From Maritimibacter sp. REDSEA-S28_B5 (GTDB lineage Bacteria; Pseudomonadota; Alphaproteobacteria; Rhodobacterales; Rhodobacteraceae): a stretch of 56,717 nt of DNA. The position numbers and the translations under genes are program-made. The stretch is from assembly GCA_001626765.1 (NCBI GenBank), contig LUOO01000106.1, positions 1 through 56,717 on the forward strand, read 5' to 3'. Position 1 is the first letter of the stretch; every line of letters starts with the position of its first letter. Under the pieces are notes generated by a model. It saw only the letters and a program-made list of their open reading frames with translations. It had not been told where the DNA came from and did not search any database. Below, in pieces: positions 44,012 through 54,268 of the stretch.

Positions 44012-44610
44012 CGCAGCTTGTCCAGATGTGACATCACGGCCTGCGCCGCAGCTTCCGGCGAAGCGGTGTTGTGAACGACGAAGCCATTTGGCATGGACCG
44101 GGCGAGGGTTTCGTATGCAGCGACCTGTCGGGCGGTTTCCTCCGCCGGAACCTCCTGTTTGCGGGCCTGAATGACCTCGGTCGGGGCGCTGACCACGATC
44201 AGCAGGTCGGGTTTGGGCGCCAGGGCAACCATGGCCCGCATCCAACCGCGCATCGGAAAGATCCGGTGGCGCCTGGGGTCGATCAGGAGATCGAAGATAT
44301 AGCGATCGAAGAGCGTCAGGCGATGGGCGCGCCGCACCTGCGGCATGCCCATGCGAAACTCGTAGACCATCAAGGCGATCTTGGCGGCGGTCCGCAGGGG
44401 GTCGTAATGGCCTGTCTCATGCGGGTTCGTCGTCACGCGGGCATCGGGCTTTGGCCGGTAGCGTTTCAGGTAGCCCGGCGCGAAATAGCGATAGGCGACA
44501 TCTTCGCCCTCATCGCGAAGCCGCCTCTGCACAAGGTCGAGCACGGTGGACTTGCCGGCGCCGTCCGGGCCAAGGATCGCGACGGTCTTGCCCTTGGCGT
44601 CAGAGGACAT
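44008..44610 (-). CDS. Thymidylate-kinase-like P-loop kinase
   Basis: A 200-residue P-loop protein with Walker A AILGPDGAGKST (residues 11-22), LFDRYIFDLLIDPRR (DRx motif as in nucleotide kinases, about 105) and LLIVVSAPTEVIQARKQEVP (strand plus LID-like region). It is shorter and more divergent than housekeeping dTMP kinase. It overlaps the end of the upstream glycosyltransferase gene by 11 bases and the start of the APH-like gene by four. A role in phosphorylating a precursor of the polysaccharide is inferred from coupling alone. Confidence 0.75.
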   Translation of the reverse strand: MSSDAKGKTVAILGPDGAGKSTVLDLVQRRLRDEGEDVAYRYFAPGYLKRYRPKPDARVTTNPHETGHYDPLRTAAKIALMVYEFRMGMPQVRRAHRLTLFDRYIFDLLIDPRRHRIFPMRGWMRAMVALAPKPDLLIVVSAPTEVIQARKQEVPAEETARQVAAYETLARSMPNGFVVHNTASPEAAAQAVMSHLDKLR

Positions 44611-45772
44611 CGGCGATTTCCCGGCACAGGCGGTCGAGGATGATCTCCGGCGTGAACCGCGCGGCCATTTCACGCGCGCGGGCACCGTAGACGTGGCGGT
44701 TCGCAAGTGTTTCTGCGATGGGCGCGGCAAAGCTCGCGGGGTCACGATCCTGCACCAGCGCCCCCGTTTCCCCAGGGTGGACGAGGTCATGAACGCCAGT
44801 CACCGCCGTACTCACGATGGGAAGGCCGGACTGCGCCGCTTCTGCCAGAGAGATCGGGTAACCGTTGGCGTGCGAGGTATAGAAATAGAGGTCGGCCGCC
44901 GCGAGCCACGACGCGATCACATCGCGGGGCTGATGTCCCAGGAACTGCACCCGATCTGCAATCCCGAGCGTCCTGGCGAGCCTCTTGCCTTCGGCGAGGA
45001 GGGGGCCGTCGCCGATCATGACGAGGCGGTCGGTCGCAGGGGCCGATCCGGCATAGGCCGCAAAGGCACGCAGGGCGAGGAGGGGATCTTTCTGATAGGC
45101 GAAGCGCCCCACGTGGACGATCAGCCGGTCCGCGTCACCGAGACCATGTGCCGCCCGGTCCGGCGGTGCCGCGGGTGCGCCGAAGATCGTCGTGTCGCTG
45201 AAGTTCTCGATCTTCTCGATGCGCGTGTCGCCGGGATGGGCGGCGCGGAATGCGTCGATGCCCTTGTGGTCGGCTGCGAGCAGCACGAGGTCGCTCTTGG
45301 CGATCACGCTCCGGCGAAACCTTTCGTATCCTTTTGCGATCTGGCGCATGGCCGGGCCGGGTGCGCCATGCATGAGAAAGGGGTTGGTCAGCCCGTGGAC
45401 GTGGTTGATCACCTTCGGTCCGGGGCGTCCGAGCGGCAGGGCCGCGTTCAGGGGGAGGCCGTGGATGTAGAGGCCGTCGTAGCCTCCTGACCAGAGCGCC
45501 TTGCGGTTGCGCCACAGGTGCCATGTCACGCGCACCATGTTGGGCAACAGTCGGCGCCCAGTCTTTACCGATCCGAAATGGCGGACCGGGAAGCGCTGCC
45601 CGGCAGTGGAAAAGCTGTCCACGTCCGCACCGGCGTCCACGCCCCAGAAATCCACGTCGAACCGGCGCGCGAGTTCAGGGGCCGCGTCCTTGATGAAGGA
45701 CATCATCCCGCCCACGGGATAGGTCGCGTAGTCCGTGGAGCACAGGACCGCCAGTCTCTTGCGTGCGGCCAT
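44600..45772 (-). CDS. Glycosyltransferase family 4
   Basis: A 390-residue GT-B enzyme. It has an acceptor lobe with YPVGGMMSFIKDAAPELARR and NHVHGLTNPFLMHG, and a donor lobe with LIVHVGRFAYQKDPLLALRAFAAY, VQFLGHQPRDVIASWLAAADLYF and YPISLAEAAQSGLPIVST. The Glu of this last segment is the usual donor contact. GAGG lies nine bases before the ATG. It starts three bases after the family 2 glycosyltransferase gene. Donor and linkage cannot be read from sequence. Confidence 0.88.
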   Translation of the reverse strand: MAARKRLAVLCSTDYATYPVGGMMSFIKDAAPELARRFDVDFWGVDAGADVDSFSTAGQRFPVRHFGSVKTGRRLLPNMVRVTWHLWRNRKALWSGGYDGLYIHGLPLNAALPLGRPGPKVINHVHGLTNPFLMHGAPGPAMRQIAKGYERFRRSVIAKSDLVLLAADHKGIDAFRAAHPGDTRIEKIENFSDTTIFGAPAAPPDRAAHGLGDADRLIVHVGRFAYQKDPLLALRAFAAYAGSAPATDRLVMIGDGPLLAEGKRLARTLGIADRVQFLGHQPRDVIASWLAAADLYFYTSHANGYPISLAEAAQSGLPIVSTAVTGVHDLVHPGETGALVQDRDPASFAAPIAETLANRHVYGARAREMAARFTPEIILDRLCREIADVL

Positions 45773-45775
45773 GGG

Positions 45776-46828
45776 CTAGAGCCTCGCCATCAGGAGCCGG
45801 ACGCGCTGACCGGCGCGCAGGAGCGCCATCTGCCAGCCCAAGTATCCGCGATACCGGCGGTAGTAGTAGTTTCTCTGCGTGAAGTGATTGGCGAGGATGT
45901 CGATCCTTTTCGCCTTGGGGCGCGGCGAGGCCGCCTTGACGTGCAGAAGAACGGTTGTGGGCAGATAGATGATCTTGCCCCCCGCCTTCAGGACCTTCTC
46001 GCCCAGAATGGCCTCCTCGCTCGAAAGCCACACGTTTTCGTCGAGACCGTCGAGTTCGAAGAAACGCGCGGTTGGAAAGAACATCGCGGCGCCGGAGATC
46101 TTGTAGACCTGCGCGCCACTCGGACGGGACAGCGCGCTGATGTCGAATTGCAGGATCGGAAGGCTGAAAAGACGCCGGATCCGGTTCACTGGGCCATAGT
46201 AAAGCGCATCGCCCCAGAAGCTGTCCCGCCGGAACGGCGAGTCGAAGCTGCCGTCGAAATTGATCACGCAGGGTCCGGAGGCATAGGCGAGCGGGTCCGC
46301 GTCGTGCAGCGCCTCGAGTTTGGACACCGCGAAGCGATCCGTGAACAGGGTATCGCTATTGAGCAGGTAGAGGAATTCGTGGCCCAGAGCACGCCCGATG
46401 TGGGCGAGCGCGTTGTTGCCCCCGGAAAAACCGTAGTTCTGATCCGAGGAAAACAGCGCCACACGACCTTTCACGTAGACGGGTTCCACATGTGCAGCAA
46501 AACGCGTCGTGCCCAGCGTGAAGCGGGACGGATCGAGCAACGGCGGGGCATCCGCGGGAAAGCGCGCGTCGATCCAGTCCCGGATTTCCGGCACGGAGTC
46601 GTTGCCGGACGCATTGTCGAGAATGACGATGTCCGCATTGGTCAGCTCATGCTCCAGCACCGACTGGAGAAAGTTCACGCAGTCCGTCCAGTTCCTGTAA
46701 TTCAGGACGAGCAGGACCGTCCGGTTGCGGTGGGTGCCTTGCGTTCGGTTCCGTGTCGCTTCCCCTGTCGGATCAAGGCGCGTGTCGTGCGGGCTGGTCA
46801 ATTTGGTGTGGTCCTGGGCTGGGTCCAT
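45776..46828 (-). CDS. Glycosyltransferase family 2
   Basis: A 350-residue GT-A inverting glycosyltransferase. It has VLLVLNYRNWTDCVNFLQSV, VILDNASGNDSVP, NYGFSGGNNALAH and the metal-binding LLNSDTLF (Asn-Ser-Asp in place of DxD), then DENVWLSSEEAILGEKVLKAG, where the acidic pair acts as catalytic base. This is the rhamnosyltransferase-like branch of family 2, which fits the dTDP-rhamnose genes at 50.7-54.0 kb. The N-terminal about 35 residues are polar and not part of the fold; no clear ribosome-binding site was seen. It follows the flippase gene by 33 nt. Confidence 0.88.
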   Translation of the reverse strand: MDPAQDHTKLTSPHDTRLDPTGEATRNRTQGTHRNRTVLLVLNYRNWTDCVNFLQSVLEHELTNADIVILDNASGNDSVPEIRDWIDARFPADAPPLLDPSRFTLGTTRFAAHVEPVYVKGRVALFSSDQNYGFSGGNNALAHIGRALGHEFLYLLNSDTLFTDRFAVSKLEALHDADPLAYASGPCVINFDGSFDSPFRRDSFWGDALYYGPVNRIRRLFSLPILQFDISALSRPSGAQVYKISGAAMFFPTARFFELDGLDENVWLSSEEAILGEKVLKAGGKIIYLPTTVLLHVKAASPRPKAKRIDILANHFTQRNYYYRRYRGYLGWQMALLRAGQRVRLLMARL

Positions 46829-46861
46829 AAAGGGGCTGGTGTTCGAATTCGATGTTGGTGG

Positions 46862-48235
46862 TCAGGGTGACGGGACGGTCGGACCCGAGGGCATTGCGCC
46901 CGTGAGCGCGCGGTCGGATGGGGCCATCGTGCAGCGATCCCGGTGGCGGAGCAGGTAGACGGTGTTGAGGATGAACAGGAGTAGGAACGAGAGAGCGAGC
47001 GACGCCACAGCGCCCCGGATTCCGAACTGCGGTTGCAGGGCGAGATTGAGGGTGATGTGGACCGGCAGAACGATGGTCATAACGCGCGCTCGGAAACCTT
47101 GAAGCCCGTAGACGGTCAGGAGCGGCCCGATCGTCATCTCCGATACGCGCAGAAGGAGGATGACCGACAGGACACGGACCAGGTCTGCCGCCCCGGCATA
47201 CTCCGGCCCGAATGCCACCGAGATTGCCGCAGGGGCGAACAGGAAGATCGCGCTGCTGAATACGACCGCGGTGATCCCCATGATCGTGATGAAACGGCTC
47301 GCTTCCTTGTTCATCGCGCCGTCGCCTTTCGTATGGGCACGAGCGAGGCGCGGGGTGAATGTTCCGTTCAAGACTTCGAAGAACAGGATTCCGGCCAGGA
47401 TGACCTTCATCGCGGTGCCGTAGATCGTCACGTCCTCCGGCCCCAGGACGAACCGCATCACCACCAGATCGACGCTCAGGAACACCGCGCCCAGCACCGA
47501 GAAGAGCGCGTATTTGAAGTTCGCGCGGATATCCCGGAGCGCGCGTGGCAGCAGCCGTTCGATCGCCTCGTCCAGGGCGGCCCATGTCTGTCCGCGGGTC
47601 AGGCGCAGGAACACGCAAGCCTGGAAGGCAAGTACCACGAGACGGATGGCCAGGACGATCCATGCGAGTTGTGGAAGCGTCAGGCTGTCGGCCCAGACCC
47701 AGACCGCGGCGACCGGCAGGGCGCTCGCAAGTATCGCAGAGGAAAATTCGTGCTCGAAGCGTCCGAGCGCCTTAAAGAACTGGATCAGGAGACCCGAGAA
47801 GGATTGCAGCGCCATGATCGCGAAGAAGAGCGCGGTGACGACAAGTCCCTGCGCGGTGAAGGCGATAGCGTAGAGACCGACGAGGATCAGGACGGACAAC
47901 GCCGTCAGCACCAGTTTCGACACGACGACCCTCAGAAACAGAGGGCGCACCGATCCCGCCGAGCGCGAGGCAGTGTTCAGCACGAAAAGGTTGAAGCCGT
48001 AGTCGATCAGGGTTCCGAAATACCCCAAGGCCGCGGTGACATAGAGATACTCGCCCAAGGTCTTGAGCCCGAGTGCCTGCGAGACCTGCCAGAAGAACAC
48101 GAAACCCAGAAGGACACGCGAGACGTTGGCGATGAGAGACAGGAGAAACTGTAGTCTCATTGTCCTGATGGGCTCCGCGGGGTCATGCGCGGCGCCTGCC
48201 CTGCCTTCGGTCAAAGGGGCGTGGAACATGGTCAT
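46862..48235 (-). CDS. Polysaccharide flippase (Wzx-like, MATE/MOP superfamily)
   Basis: A 457-residue membrane protein with about twelve hydrophobic segments. It has the Wzx-like N-terminal segment NVSRVLLGFVFFWQVSQALG followed by LGEYLYVTAALGYFGTLIDYG, and a central LDEAIERLLPRALRDIRANFK before the second bundle. A polar N-terminal tail of about 25 residues precedes the first helix. It should flip the undecaprenyl-linked repeat unit across the inner membrane. The ATG overlaps the stop of the Wzc-like gene by four bases, so it is translated with it. Confidence 0.87.
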   Translation of the reverse strand: MTMFHAPLTEGRAGAAHDPAEPIRTMRLQFLLSLIANVSRVLLGFVFFWQVSQALGLKTLGEYLYVTAALGYFGTLIDYGFNLFVLNTASRSAGSVRPLFLRVVVSKLVLTALSVLILVGLYAIAFTAQGLVVTALFFAIMALQSFSGLLIQFFKALGRFEHEFSSAILASALPVAAVWVWADSLTLPQLAWIVLAIRLVVLAFQACVFLRLTRGQTWAALDEAIERLLPRALRDIRANFKYALFSVLGAVFLSVDLVVMRFVLGPEDVTIYGTAMKVILAGILFFEVLNGTFTPRLARAHTKGDGAMNKEASRFITIMGITAVVFSSAIFLFAPAAISVAFGPEYAGAADLVRVLSVILLLRVSEMTIGPLLTVYGLQGFRARVMTIVLPVHITLNLALQPQFGIRGAVASLALSFLLLFILNTVYLLRHRDRCTMAPSDRALTGAMPSGPTVPSP

Positions 48236-50346
48236 TTCGCGTAGTAACCGTGCCCGTAGCCACCATAGGCGCCGTAGTGACCGCCATCACCGTAGCGGCG
48301 CATACCCGTGGCGCTGACCTGGGTAAGGACAAAGCCGATCTTGTTGGGATCTTCGCTGCCGAGCATCCGGACGACGTCCTTGACGACGTGGCGCGGCGTC
48401 TTGTTCCAGGCCACCGAGACGAGGATGGCGTCCACCAGAGGCGCGATGATGCGGCTGTCCGGAACCAAGAGAAGCGGCGGCGTATCGAGCACGATGTAGT
48501 CGTAGTTCCTGCGCAGGTCGGCCAGAAGGGCGCGGAAGTCGTCGGAGGAAAAGACGTCGGCCGCGTTCATCCGGCTGTCGGCCGCAACGAGGATGTCGGC
48601 GTCCAGACCCGGATCGCGGTATAATGCGGCGCGGAAGTTGTTGTCTTCGCGAGGGCCGAGTTCGTTCCACCCCATCTGGTTCTCGGGTATGTTGAAATAT
48701 TCGTTCAGGGTCCGTCGGCGCATGTCCCCGTCGAGCAGCATGACCTTCTTTCCAAGTCCGGCCAGGTTATGGGCAAGCGACAGTGCCAACGTCGTCTTGC
48801 CATCCCCCGGAATGCCCGACGTGGACAGGATGACCTGCGGCGGTTGCGCGAGGTTGGACAGAAGAAGCGAGGTCCGGAGATTGCGCACCGCTTCGACGGC
48901 GACGGAGGTCGAGCTTTCGCCGAGGTAGGGCAGGAGCGCCTTGCGTTCGCGGATCGGAATAAGGGGAATCTGACCCAACACATGATGGGAACTGACCTGT
49001 TCAAGCTCCCCGACCGTGCGCACCCCGGAATAGAGGAATTGCCGCACGAGGCTCGCGACCGCGCCGACCATCGCGCCCAGGATGAACGACACCAGAACGA
49101 TGCGCGACTTGCGGGGTTCGACGTAGATGCCTGGCGTCGCTTCGGAAAGAACGCGGGTGTCGGCCTGTTGAAGCCCGCGCTGGACGCTGGTTTCTTTCAG
49201 GCGCGTGAGAAAGATTTCATATAGGGTGCGGGTTGCATCGGAATCACGCTGCAGTTGTTGCAGTTCGATCAGCTGTTGCGAGTCCTCGTTGAACTGGTCC
49301 TCGAGGCTGCGCAAAGCGTTGTTCACGATGCCGAGCTGTTGCTCGATCCGCTGGCTTTCGGCCGTCAAACGGTCGATCGTGACCTGCGTCCGCGCGAGGA
49401 TCGCCGTACGCGCCTCACCGTCGCCGTTCCGGGCCTGGTCCACGAGACTGCGGAGGTTCGGATCGTCCAGTGCGGTGGCAAGCGCCTCGACGTCCTGAGC
49501 GTCGAAAGCGGACTGCAACCGGGCGAGTTGCGCGTTTACGCGCGCGAGGTCACCGGCGGTGGTCAGGCTGCGGTCCCGCATGTCCCGCACACGCTGGCTC
49601 ATCGCCTCGGCACCCTCGATCGAGCCCACCTGCATCTGGCTTTGAAAATCCGTGACCGCCTTTTCCTGGTCCTCGAGTTCGATAGCCAGTGACGCAACAC
49701 GTTCGGACAGCCAGGTCACGGCGTTCTCGGTCGCCTGGTATTTCACGTCTATCTGTTCCTGGATGTAGAGATCGGCGAGGGCATTGGCGATGCGTGCCGA
49801 TTTCTCGGCGTTCGTCGATTTCACCTGGATGACGAACACGTAGGTATTCTTCTGGTTATACACCGCGATTGCATTGCGGACCTCGTCCACCACGCGGTCG
49901 ATGATCAGGTGTTCGGGAATATCGGCGGCCGTCTGGACGTCTTCCCCAGACAGGAGGCGACGGAGCTTGATCCTGATCTGATAAGGTGACAAGGGGCCCG
50001 AGGTGCGCAGGGCAGGGTTGAATTCGGCGTCGTCGTGAAGGTCGAGTGCGCGCACGAGTTTTTCGACCAGGCCACGCGACCGAATGACTTCCAGCTCCGT
50101 GTTGATCGCCGCCGCTTCGGTAGACAAACCGCTGAGGATGCTGTCGAAACTGATCAAGGGTTCGGATTGAAGCTGGAGCGCGACTGTCGTGGTTGCTACA
50201 TAATTTGGTGTCGCGATCTTCAAGGCGTAGTAACCGCCGACGATCGCAAAAAGCATCGCGCAGGCGATCACGATCAGGCGGCCACGCCACAGCGCCCCGG
50301 CGACCGCGAGAATGTCGAGTTCTTCGTCATCCTTGTTGGATTGCAT
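48232..50346 (-). CDS. Polysaccharide co-polymerase and tyrosine autokinase (Wzc/ExoP family)
   Basis: A 704-residue protein. It has a first transmembrane helix near residue 25 (LIVIACAMLFAIVGGYYAL), a Wzz-type periplasmic domain with long coiled coils (about 190-400), and a second helix about 415 (IVLVSFILGAMVGAVASLV). The cytoplasmic BY-kinase has Walker A SGIPGDGKTT (about 508), Walker A' VMLLDGDMRR and Walker B YIVLDTPP. The C-terminus is a Tyr/Gly cluster (RRYGDGGHYGAYGGYGHGYY), the autophosphorylation tail of the family. It controls chain length and export with the Wza-like lipoprotein. It is the first gene of the 13-gene minus-strand operon; GGGACGG precedes the ATG. Confidence 0.93.
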   Translation of the reverse strand: MQSNKDDEELDILAVAGALWRGRLIVIACAMLFAIVGGYYALKIATPNYVATTTVALQLQSEPLISFDSILSGLSTEAAAINTELEVIRSRGLVEKLVRALDLHDDAEFNPALRTSGPLSPYQIRIKLRRLLSGEDVQTAADIPEHLIIDRVVDEVRNAIAVYNQKNTYVFVIQVKSTNAEKSARIANALADLYIQEQIDVKYQATENAVTWLSERVASLAIELEDQEKAVTDFQSQMQVGSIEGAEAMSQRVRDMRDRSLTTAGDLARVNAQLARLQSAFDAQDVEALATALDDPNLRSLVDQARNGDGEARTAILARTQVTIDRLTAESQRIEQQLGIVNNALRSLEDQFNEDSQQLIELQQLQRDSDATRTLYEIFLTRLKETSVQRGLQQADTRVLSEATPGIYVEPRKSRIVLVSFILGAMVGAVASLVRQFLYSGVRTVGELEQVSSHHVLGQIPLIPIRERKALLPYLGESSTSVAVEAVRNLRTSLLLSNLAQPPQVILSTSGIPGDGKTTLALSLAHNLAGLGKKVMLLDGDMRRRTLNEYFNIPENQMGWNELGPREDNNFRAALYRDPGLDADILVAADSRMNAADVFSSDDFRALLADLRRNYDYIVLDTPPLLLVPDSRIIAPLVDAILVSVAWNKTPRHVVKDVVRMLGSEDPNKIGFVLTQVSATGMRRYGDGGHYGAYGGYGHGYYAK

Positions 50347-50690
50347 CTACCGTCCCATCAAGCCTTCGTCCAACACCGATGGAGCCGTTCCCAAGGGTCC
50401 AGTCGCCGCGCGATTGCGCGATCTCGGTCTGTCTGAAACGCAATCCCGTTCCGAAAGAGTTTTCCCCGACCTCCCCCGCGCTGGATTACTTTTGTTTTGC
50501 ACACTACTGTTTAAATAACAAGTTACTTTGATTCGTTTGTGCCGCCCATATGGTTTGGGTCGTCCGAGAAGGCCGATCAGGGGCGGGATTAAAGGTGTAA
50601 ACCTGATAGCAGTTTCAACGGGCAGGGAACTGGGCTATTTGAAAGTGTATCATGCCCGATCTTGCGGCTTTGGAAACCAGAGACATTTAA
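50347..50690. other. Divergent intergenic region, Wzc operon / rfbCBDA operon
   Basis: The 344-nt gap contains no supported gene. The segment 50485-50535 is the most AT-rich part and probably contains promoters for both directions. A GCGCGATTGCGCGAT repeat lies near 50410. No good CtrA, GTATAC or other named box was found. Confidence 0.5.
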
Positions 50691-51254
50691 TTGCAGATTG
50701 AAGAGACGGGACTTTCGGGAGCATTGATCCTTACCCCGCGCAGGTTCGGAGACGCGCGTGGTTTTTTCAGTGAAAGCTGGAATAAAAACCGCATGAGAGA
50801 TGCGGGTTTGGATTATGACTTCGTGCAGGACAATCACTCGTTTTCCAAGGCCAGGGGAACGCTGCGGGGCCTGCATTATCAATCTCCACCCCATGCCCAG
50901 GCGAAACTGGTGCGCTGCGGTCGCGGTGCGCTATGGGATGTCTTGGTCGATATTCGGCAGGGTTCCCCGACCTACGGACAATGGGTCGGCGTGGAGCTTT
51001 CCTTTGCGAATGGTCGGCAGTTGATGGTGCCTGAGGGTTTCCTGCACGGGTTTGTCACGCTCGAACCCGAAACCGAGGTGGTTTATAAATGCAGCGACCA
51101 TTACGCGCCGGATTGTGACGGGACGGTCGCCTGGAACGACAGCGACATCGGGATCGATTGGCCGATTTCAACTGTTCCCGTCCTGTCCGAAAAGGACGCT
51201 TTCGCCCCGCGTCTGGCCGACATCGCCAACCCTTTCTACTGGACATCGGCATGA
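50691..51254 (+). CDS. rfbC: dTDP-4-dehydrorhamnose 3,5-epimerase
   Basis: A 187-residue RmlC-type cupin with [38 protein letters not shown] (catalytic His about residue 62) and [21 protein letters not shown]. It epimerises C3 and C5 of dTDP-4-keto-6-deoxyglucose. The start is TTG at 50691: an in-frame TAA lies directly before it, and the next ATG (residue 36) would cut into the fold. The ribosome-binding site is weak. The ATG of rfbB overlaps its stop by four bases. Confidence 0.92.
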   Translation: MQIEETGLSGALILTPRRFGDARGFFSESWNKNRMRDAGLDYDFVQDNHSFSKARGTLRGLHYQSPPHAQAKLVRCGRGALWDVLVDIRQGSPTYGQWVGVELSFANGRQLMVPEGFLHGFVTLEPETEVVYKCSDHYAPDCDGTVAWNDSDIGIDWPISTVPVLSEKDAFAPRLADIANPFYWTSA

Positions 51255-52291
51255 AACTTCTGGTCACGGGTGGCGCCGGCTTCATCGGATCAGCGGTGGT
51301 GCGCCAGGCCATCGCGGCGGGTCACGAGGTCGTCAATCTGGATGCTCTGACCTATGCGGCCTGTCTGGACAACGTGAAATCAGTCGCCAATGCGCCGGGC
51401 TACCGGTTCGAACAGGTCGATATCCGGGATCGTCCGGCGCTTGACCGGGTGTTTCGGGTGCATTTGCCCGACGCGGTGATGCATCTTGCCGCGGAAAGCC
51501 ATGTCGACCGGTCCATCGACGATCCCCGCGATTTCATCGACACGAACATCACGGGCACTTTCAACATGCTGGAGGCGGCGCGGCAATACTGGGAGGGGGC
51601 AGGGCGGCCGGCGGCATTTCGGTTCCACCATGTCTCAACGGATGAAGTCTACGGTTCGCTCGGTGACGAGGGTCGGTTCACGGAAGCGACACCCTATGAT
51701 CCGCGCAGTCCCTATTCCGCGTCCAAGGCCGCTTCGGATCATCTGGTGCGGGCGTGGCACGAAACCTATGGCCTGCCCGTCGTTGTGACGAACTGTTCGA
51801 ACAATTACGGCCCGTTTCATTTCCCGGAGAAGCTGATACCGGTCGCCATCCTGAACGCCCTCGCGGGCAAACATATTCCGATCTACGGCGACGGGTCCAA
51901 CGTGCGCGACTGGCTTTATGTCGAGGATCACGCGGATGCTCTGCTGACCGTGGTTCAGAGGGGCGCTGTCGGTCGCAGTTACAACATCGGCGGCGAGAAC
52001 GAACGCACGAACCTCGAACTCGTTCGCACGATCTGTGACCTTCTGGACCGGCTTGAGCCCCGCGACGGGAAGTATGCCGACCTGATCACCTTTGTGCCGG
52101 ATCGTCCGGGTCATGATGCGCGCTATGCCATCGACCCGGCGCGGGTGCGGCAGGAAATCGGCTGGCGGCCCTCGGTGACGGTAGAGCAGGGGCTTGAACG
52201 CACGGTGCGGTGGTATCTCGAAAACAGGGACTGGTGGCAGGCACTGCAGGGGCGTGCGGGTGTCGGACAGCGGCTCGGGGTTGCGGTATGA
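51251..52291 (+). CDS. rfbB: dTDP-glucose 4,6-dehydratase
   Basis: A 346-residue extended SDR. It has [27 protein letters not shown], the [10 protein letters not shown] segment whose Thr-Asp-Glu provides the dehydratase acid/base, and [11 protein letters not shown] (catalytic Tyr and Lys, about 160). [14 protein letters not shown] and the [15 protein letters not shown] segment are also typical of RmlB. It converts dTDP-glucose to dTDP-4-keto-6-deoxyglucose with tightly bound NAD. Four-base overlaps couple it to rfbC and rfbD. Confidence 0.94.
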   Translation: MKLLVTGGAGFIGSAVVRQAIAAGHEVVNLDALTYAACLDNVKSVANAPGYRFEQVDIRDRPALDRVFRVHLPDAVMHLAAESHVDRSIDDPRDFIDTNITGTFNMLEAARQYWEGAGRPAAFRFHHVSTDEVYGSLGDEGRFTEATPYDPRSPYSASKAASDHLVRAWHETYGLPVVVTNCSNNYGPFHFPEKLIPVAILNALAGKHIPIYGDGSNVRDWLYVEDHADALLTVVQRGAVGRSYNIGGENERTNLELVRTICDLLDRLEPRDGKYADLITFVPDRPGHDARYAIDPARVRQEIGWRPSVTVEQGLERTVRWYLENRDWWQALQGRAGVGQRLGVAV

Positions 52292-53142
52292 CCGTTCTCG
52301 TCTTTGGGCGACACGGGCAGGTCGCAACCGAACTCGTGCGCCTGTCATCACCGCAGATGCCCGTGATCGCGTTGGGTCGGTCGAAAGCCGACCTGAGGCG
52401 ACCGGGCGCGTCGGCCGAGGCGATCGCCCATCACGCGCCCCGTGCCGTGATCAACGCGAGCGCCTGGACCGCGGTGGATGCGGCGGAAACGGACGACGCG
52501 GGGGCGCGTCGCCTCAACGAAGCGGCGCCCGCGGAAATGGCGCGTGCCTGTGCCAAGGCCGGGATCCCCTTTGCCCATGTGTCGACCGATTACGTGTTTG
52601 ACGGGACGGGCACCCGGGCCTGGACCGAAAACGACCCGGTTGCCCCCTGCAATGCCTATGGACGAAGCAAGCTGGCCGGCGAGGTCGCGGTTCGACGGGC
52701 CGGGGGCAGGACGGTCATCCTGCGGACGTCCTGGGTGTTTTCCGCACATGGGGCGAACTTCGTGAAAACGATGCTCCGCCTGTCCGAAACCCGCGAGACC
52801 CTTCAGGTCGTTGATGACCAGATCGGCGGTCCGACTCCCGCGGCGGATATCGCGGCGACCCTCCTGACGTGCACCGACGCGATGCTGGCGGGTCAAGCGG
52901 GCGGGACCTATCATTTCTCGGGCGCTCCCGACGTGAGCTGGGCCGATTTTGCGCGAGCAATCTTTCGTCAGGCGGGACGCGATGTGGCCGTGACCGGCAT
53001 TGCGACACGGGACTATCCGACGCCTGCGGCGCGTCCGCTGAATTCGAGGCTCTCTTGTGATGCCATCCGATCCGATTTCGGCATCCAGCGCCCGGATTGG
53101 CGGGCCGGACTCGCCGCCGTGTTGAAGGAGCTGAAAGCATGA
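52288..53142 (+). CDS. rfbD: dTDP-4-dehydrorhamnose reductase
   Basis: A 284-residue RmlD-type reductase with [46 protein letters not shown] and the YGRSKLAGE Tyr-x-x-x-Lys segment. [19 protein letters not shown] follows. It reduces the 4-keto group to give dTDP-L-rhamnose. ATGA overlaps are seen with rfbB and rfbA. The order C-B-D-A leaves the nucleotidyltransferase last. Confidence 0.93.
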   Translation: MTVLVFGRHGQVATELVRLSSPQMPVIALGRSKADLRRPGASAEAIAHHAPRAVINASAWTAVDAAETDDAGARRLNEAAPAEMARACAKAGIPFAHVSTDYVFDGTGTRAWTENDPVAPCNAYGRSKLAGEVAVRRAGGRTVILRTSWVFSAHGANFVKTMLRLSETRETLQVVDDQIGGPTPAADIAATLLTCTDAMLAGQAGGTYHFSGAPDVSWADFARAIFRQAGRDVAVTGIATRDYPTPAARPLNSRLSCDAIRSDFGIQRPDWRAGLAAVLKELKA

Positions 53143-54029
53143 CCCCTGCCCGGAAGGCCACGACACGCAAAGGAATAATTCTGGCCGGGGGATCAGGCAC
53201 GCGGCTGTTCCCGATCACCAGGGGCGTGTCGAAACAGCTTCTGCCGATCTACGACAAGCCCATGATCTATTATCCGATCTCGGTTCTGATGCTGGCCGGG
53301 ATTCGCGAAATCTGCGTGATCACGACGCCGCAGGATCAGGACCAGTTCCAGCGCACGCTGGGCGACGGGAGCCAGTGGGGTCTGCGGTTCACATATGTTG
53401 CACAACCGTCGCCAGACGGACTGGCGCAGGCCTATATCCTGGCCGAAGAGTTCCTTGCAGGCGCACCTTCGGCACTGGTTCTGGGTGACAACATCTTCTT
53501 CGGCCACGGGCTGCCGGAACTGCTGGCCGAGGCTGACGCCAAGAACGAGGGTGGCACCGTCTTCGGCTACCATGTGGCCGATCCCGAGCGCTACGGGGTC
53601 GTTGATTTCGACATGACGGGCATGGCGGTCGCGATCGTCGAAAAACCTGACGTGCCGCCGTCGAGCTATGCGGTGACGGGACTTTATTTTCTAGACGGGT
53701 CCGCACCGGCACGGGCGCGGCAGGTGACACCCTCGGCCCGTGGAGAGCTGGAGATCACGACACTGTTGGAGATGTATCTTCGTGAAGGGTCGCTCGAAGT
53801 GAAACGCATGGGGCGCGGATACGCCTGGCTCGATACCGGCACCCATGGCTCGCTTCTGGACGCCGGGAATTTCGTTCGAACGCTCGAACAGAGGCAGGGC
53901 TTGCAAACCGGCTGCCTGGAAGAAATCGCCTGGGGCAACGGATGGATCGACCGCCAGGCACTGGAAATCCAGGCACAGGCCTTCGGGAAGACCGGCTATG
54001 GTCGATATCTCGCCCAACTTCTGGAATGA
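53139..54029 (+). CDS. rfbA: Glucose-1-phosphate thymidylyltransferase
   Basis: A 296-residue RmlA-type nucleotidyltransferase with [49 protein letters not shown], a [13 protein letters not shown] segment and [15 protein letters not shown]. It makes dTDP-glucose from glucose-1-phosphate and dTTP, the first step of the rhamnose pathway, and is normally feedback-inhibited by dTDP-rhamnose. The chosen ATG overlaps the rfbD stop. The last gene of the operon, it is followed by 308 nt of non-coding DNA. Confidence 0.94.
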   Translation: MTPARKATTRKGIILAGGSGTRLFPITRGVSKQLLPIYDKPMIYYPISVLMLAGIREICVITTPQDQDQFQRTLGDGSQWGLRFTYVAQPSPDGLAQAYILAEEFLAGAPSALVLGDNIFFGHGLPELLAEADAKNEGGTVFGYHVADPERYGVVDFDMTGMAVAIVEKPDVPPSSYAVTGLYFLDGSAPARARQVTPSARGELEITTLLEMYLREGSLEVKRMGRGYAWLDTGTHGSLLDAGNFVRTLEQRQGLQTGCLEEIAWGNGWIDRQALEIQAQAFGKTGYGRYLAQLLE

Positions 54030-54268
54030 TGGCGCGGGACCTCGTCCATTGCGCCGAATGCGCCGGGAAGGAAACCCGACGCTCGCCCCGTCGATCTGCA
54101 ACGCTTCATCCCCATCGAAGTCGTCCTGGCGCGATTAACTGTCGCGTTCATATTCTGTCGTTGACCTGTCCGCAGTGAACGAGACCTGCCCCCTGTCGAT
54201 TGTCCGGGTAAGGGCACCGGGGTGTTCGGCAAATATTTTTCCATGAACTGAAAGCAAAAAGATAGGCG

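Noticed and set aside
50687..50701. A third CtrA box (TTAA-N7-TTGA) at the rfbC start
   Set aside because: The second half-site is mismatched and the sequence lies over the start codon and first codons.
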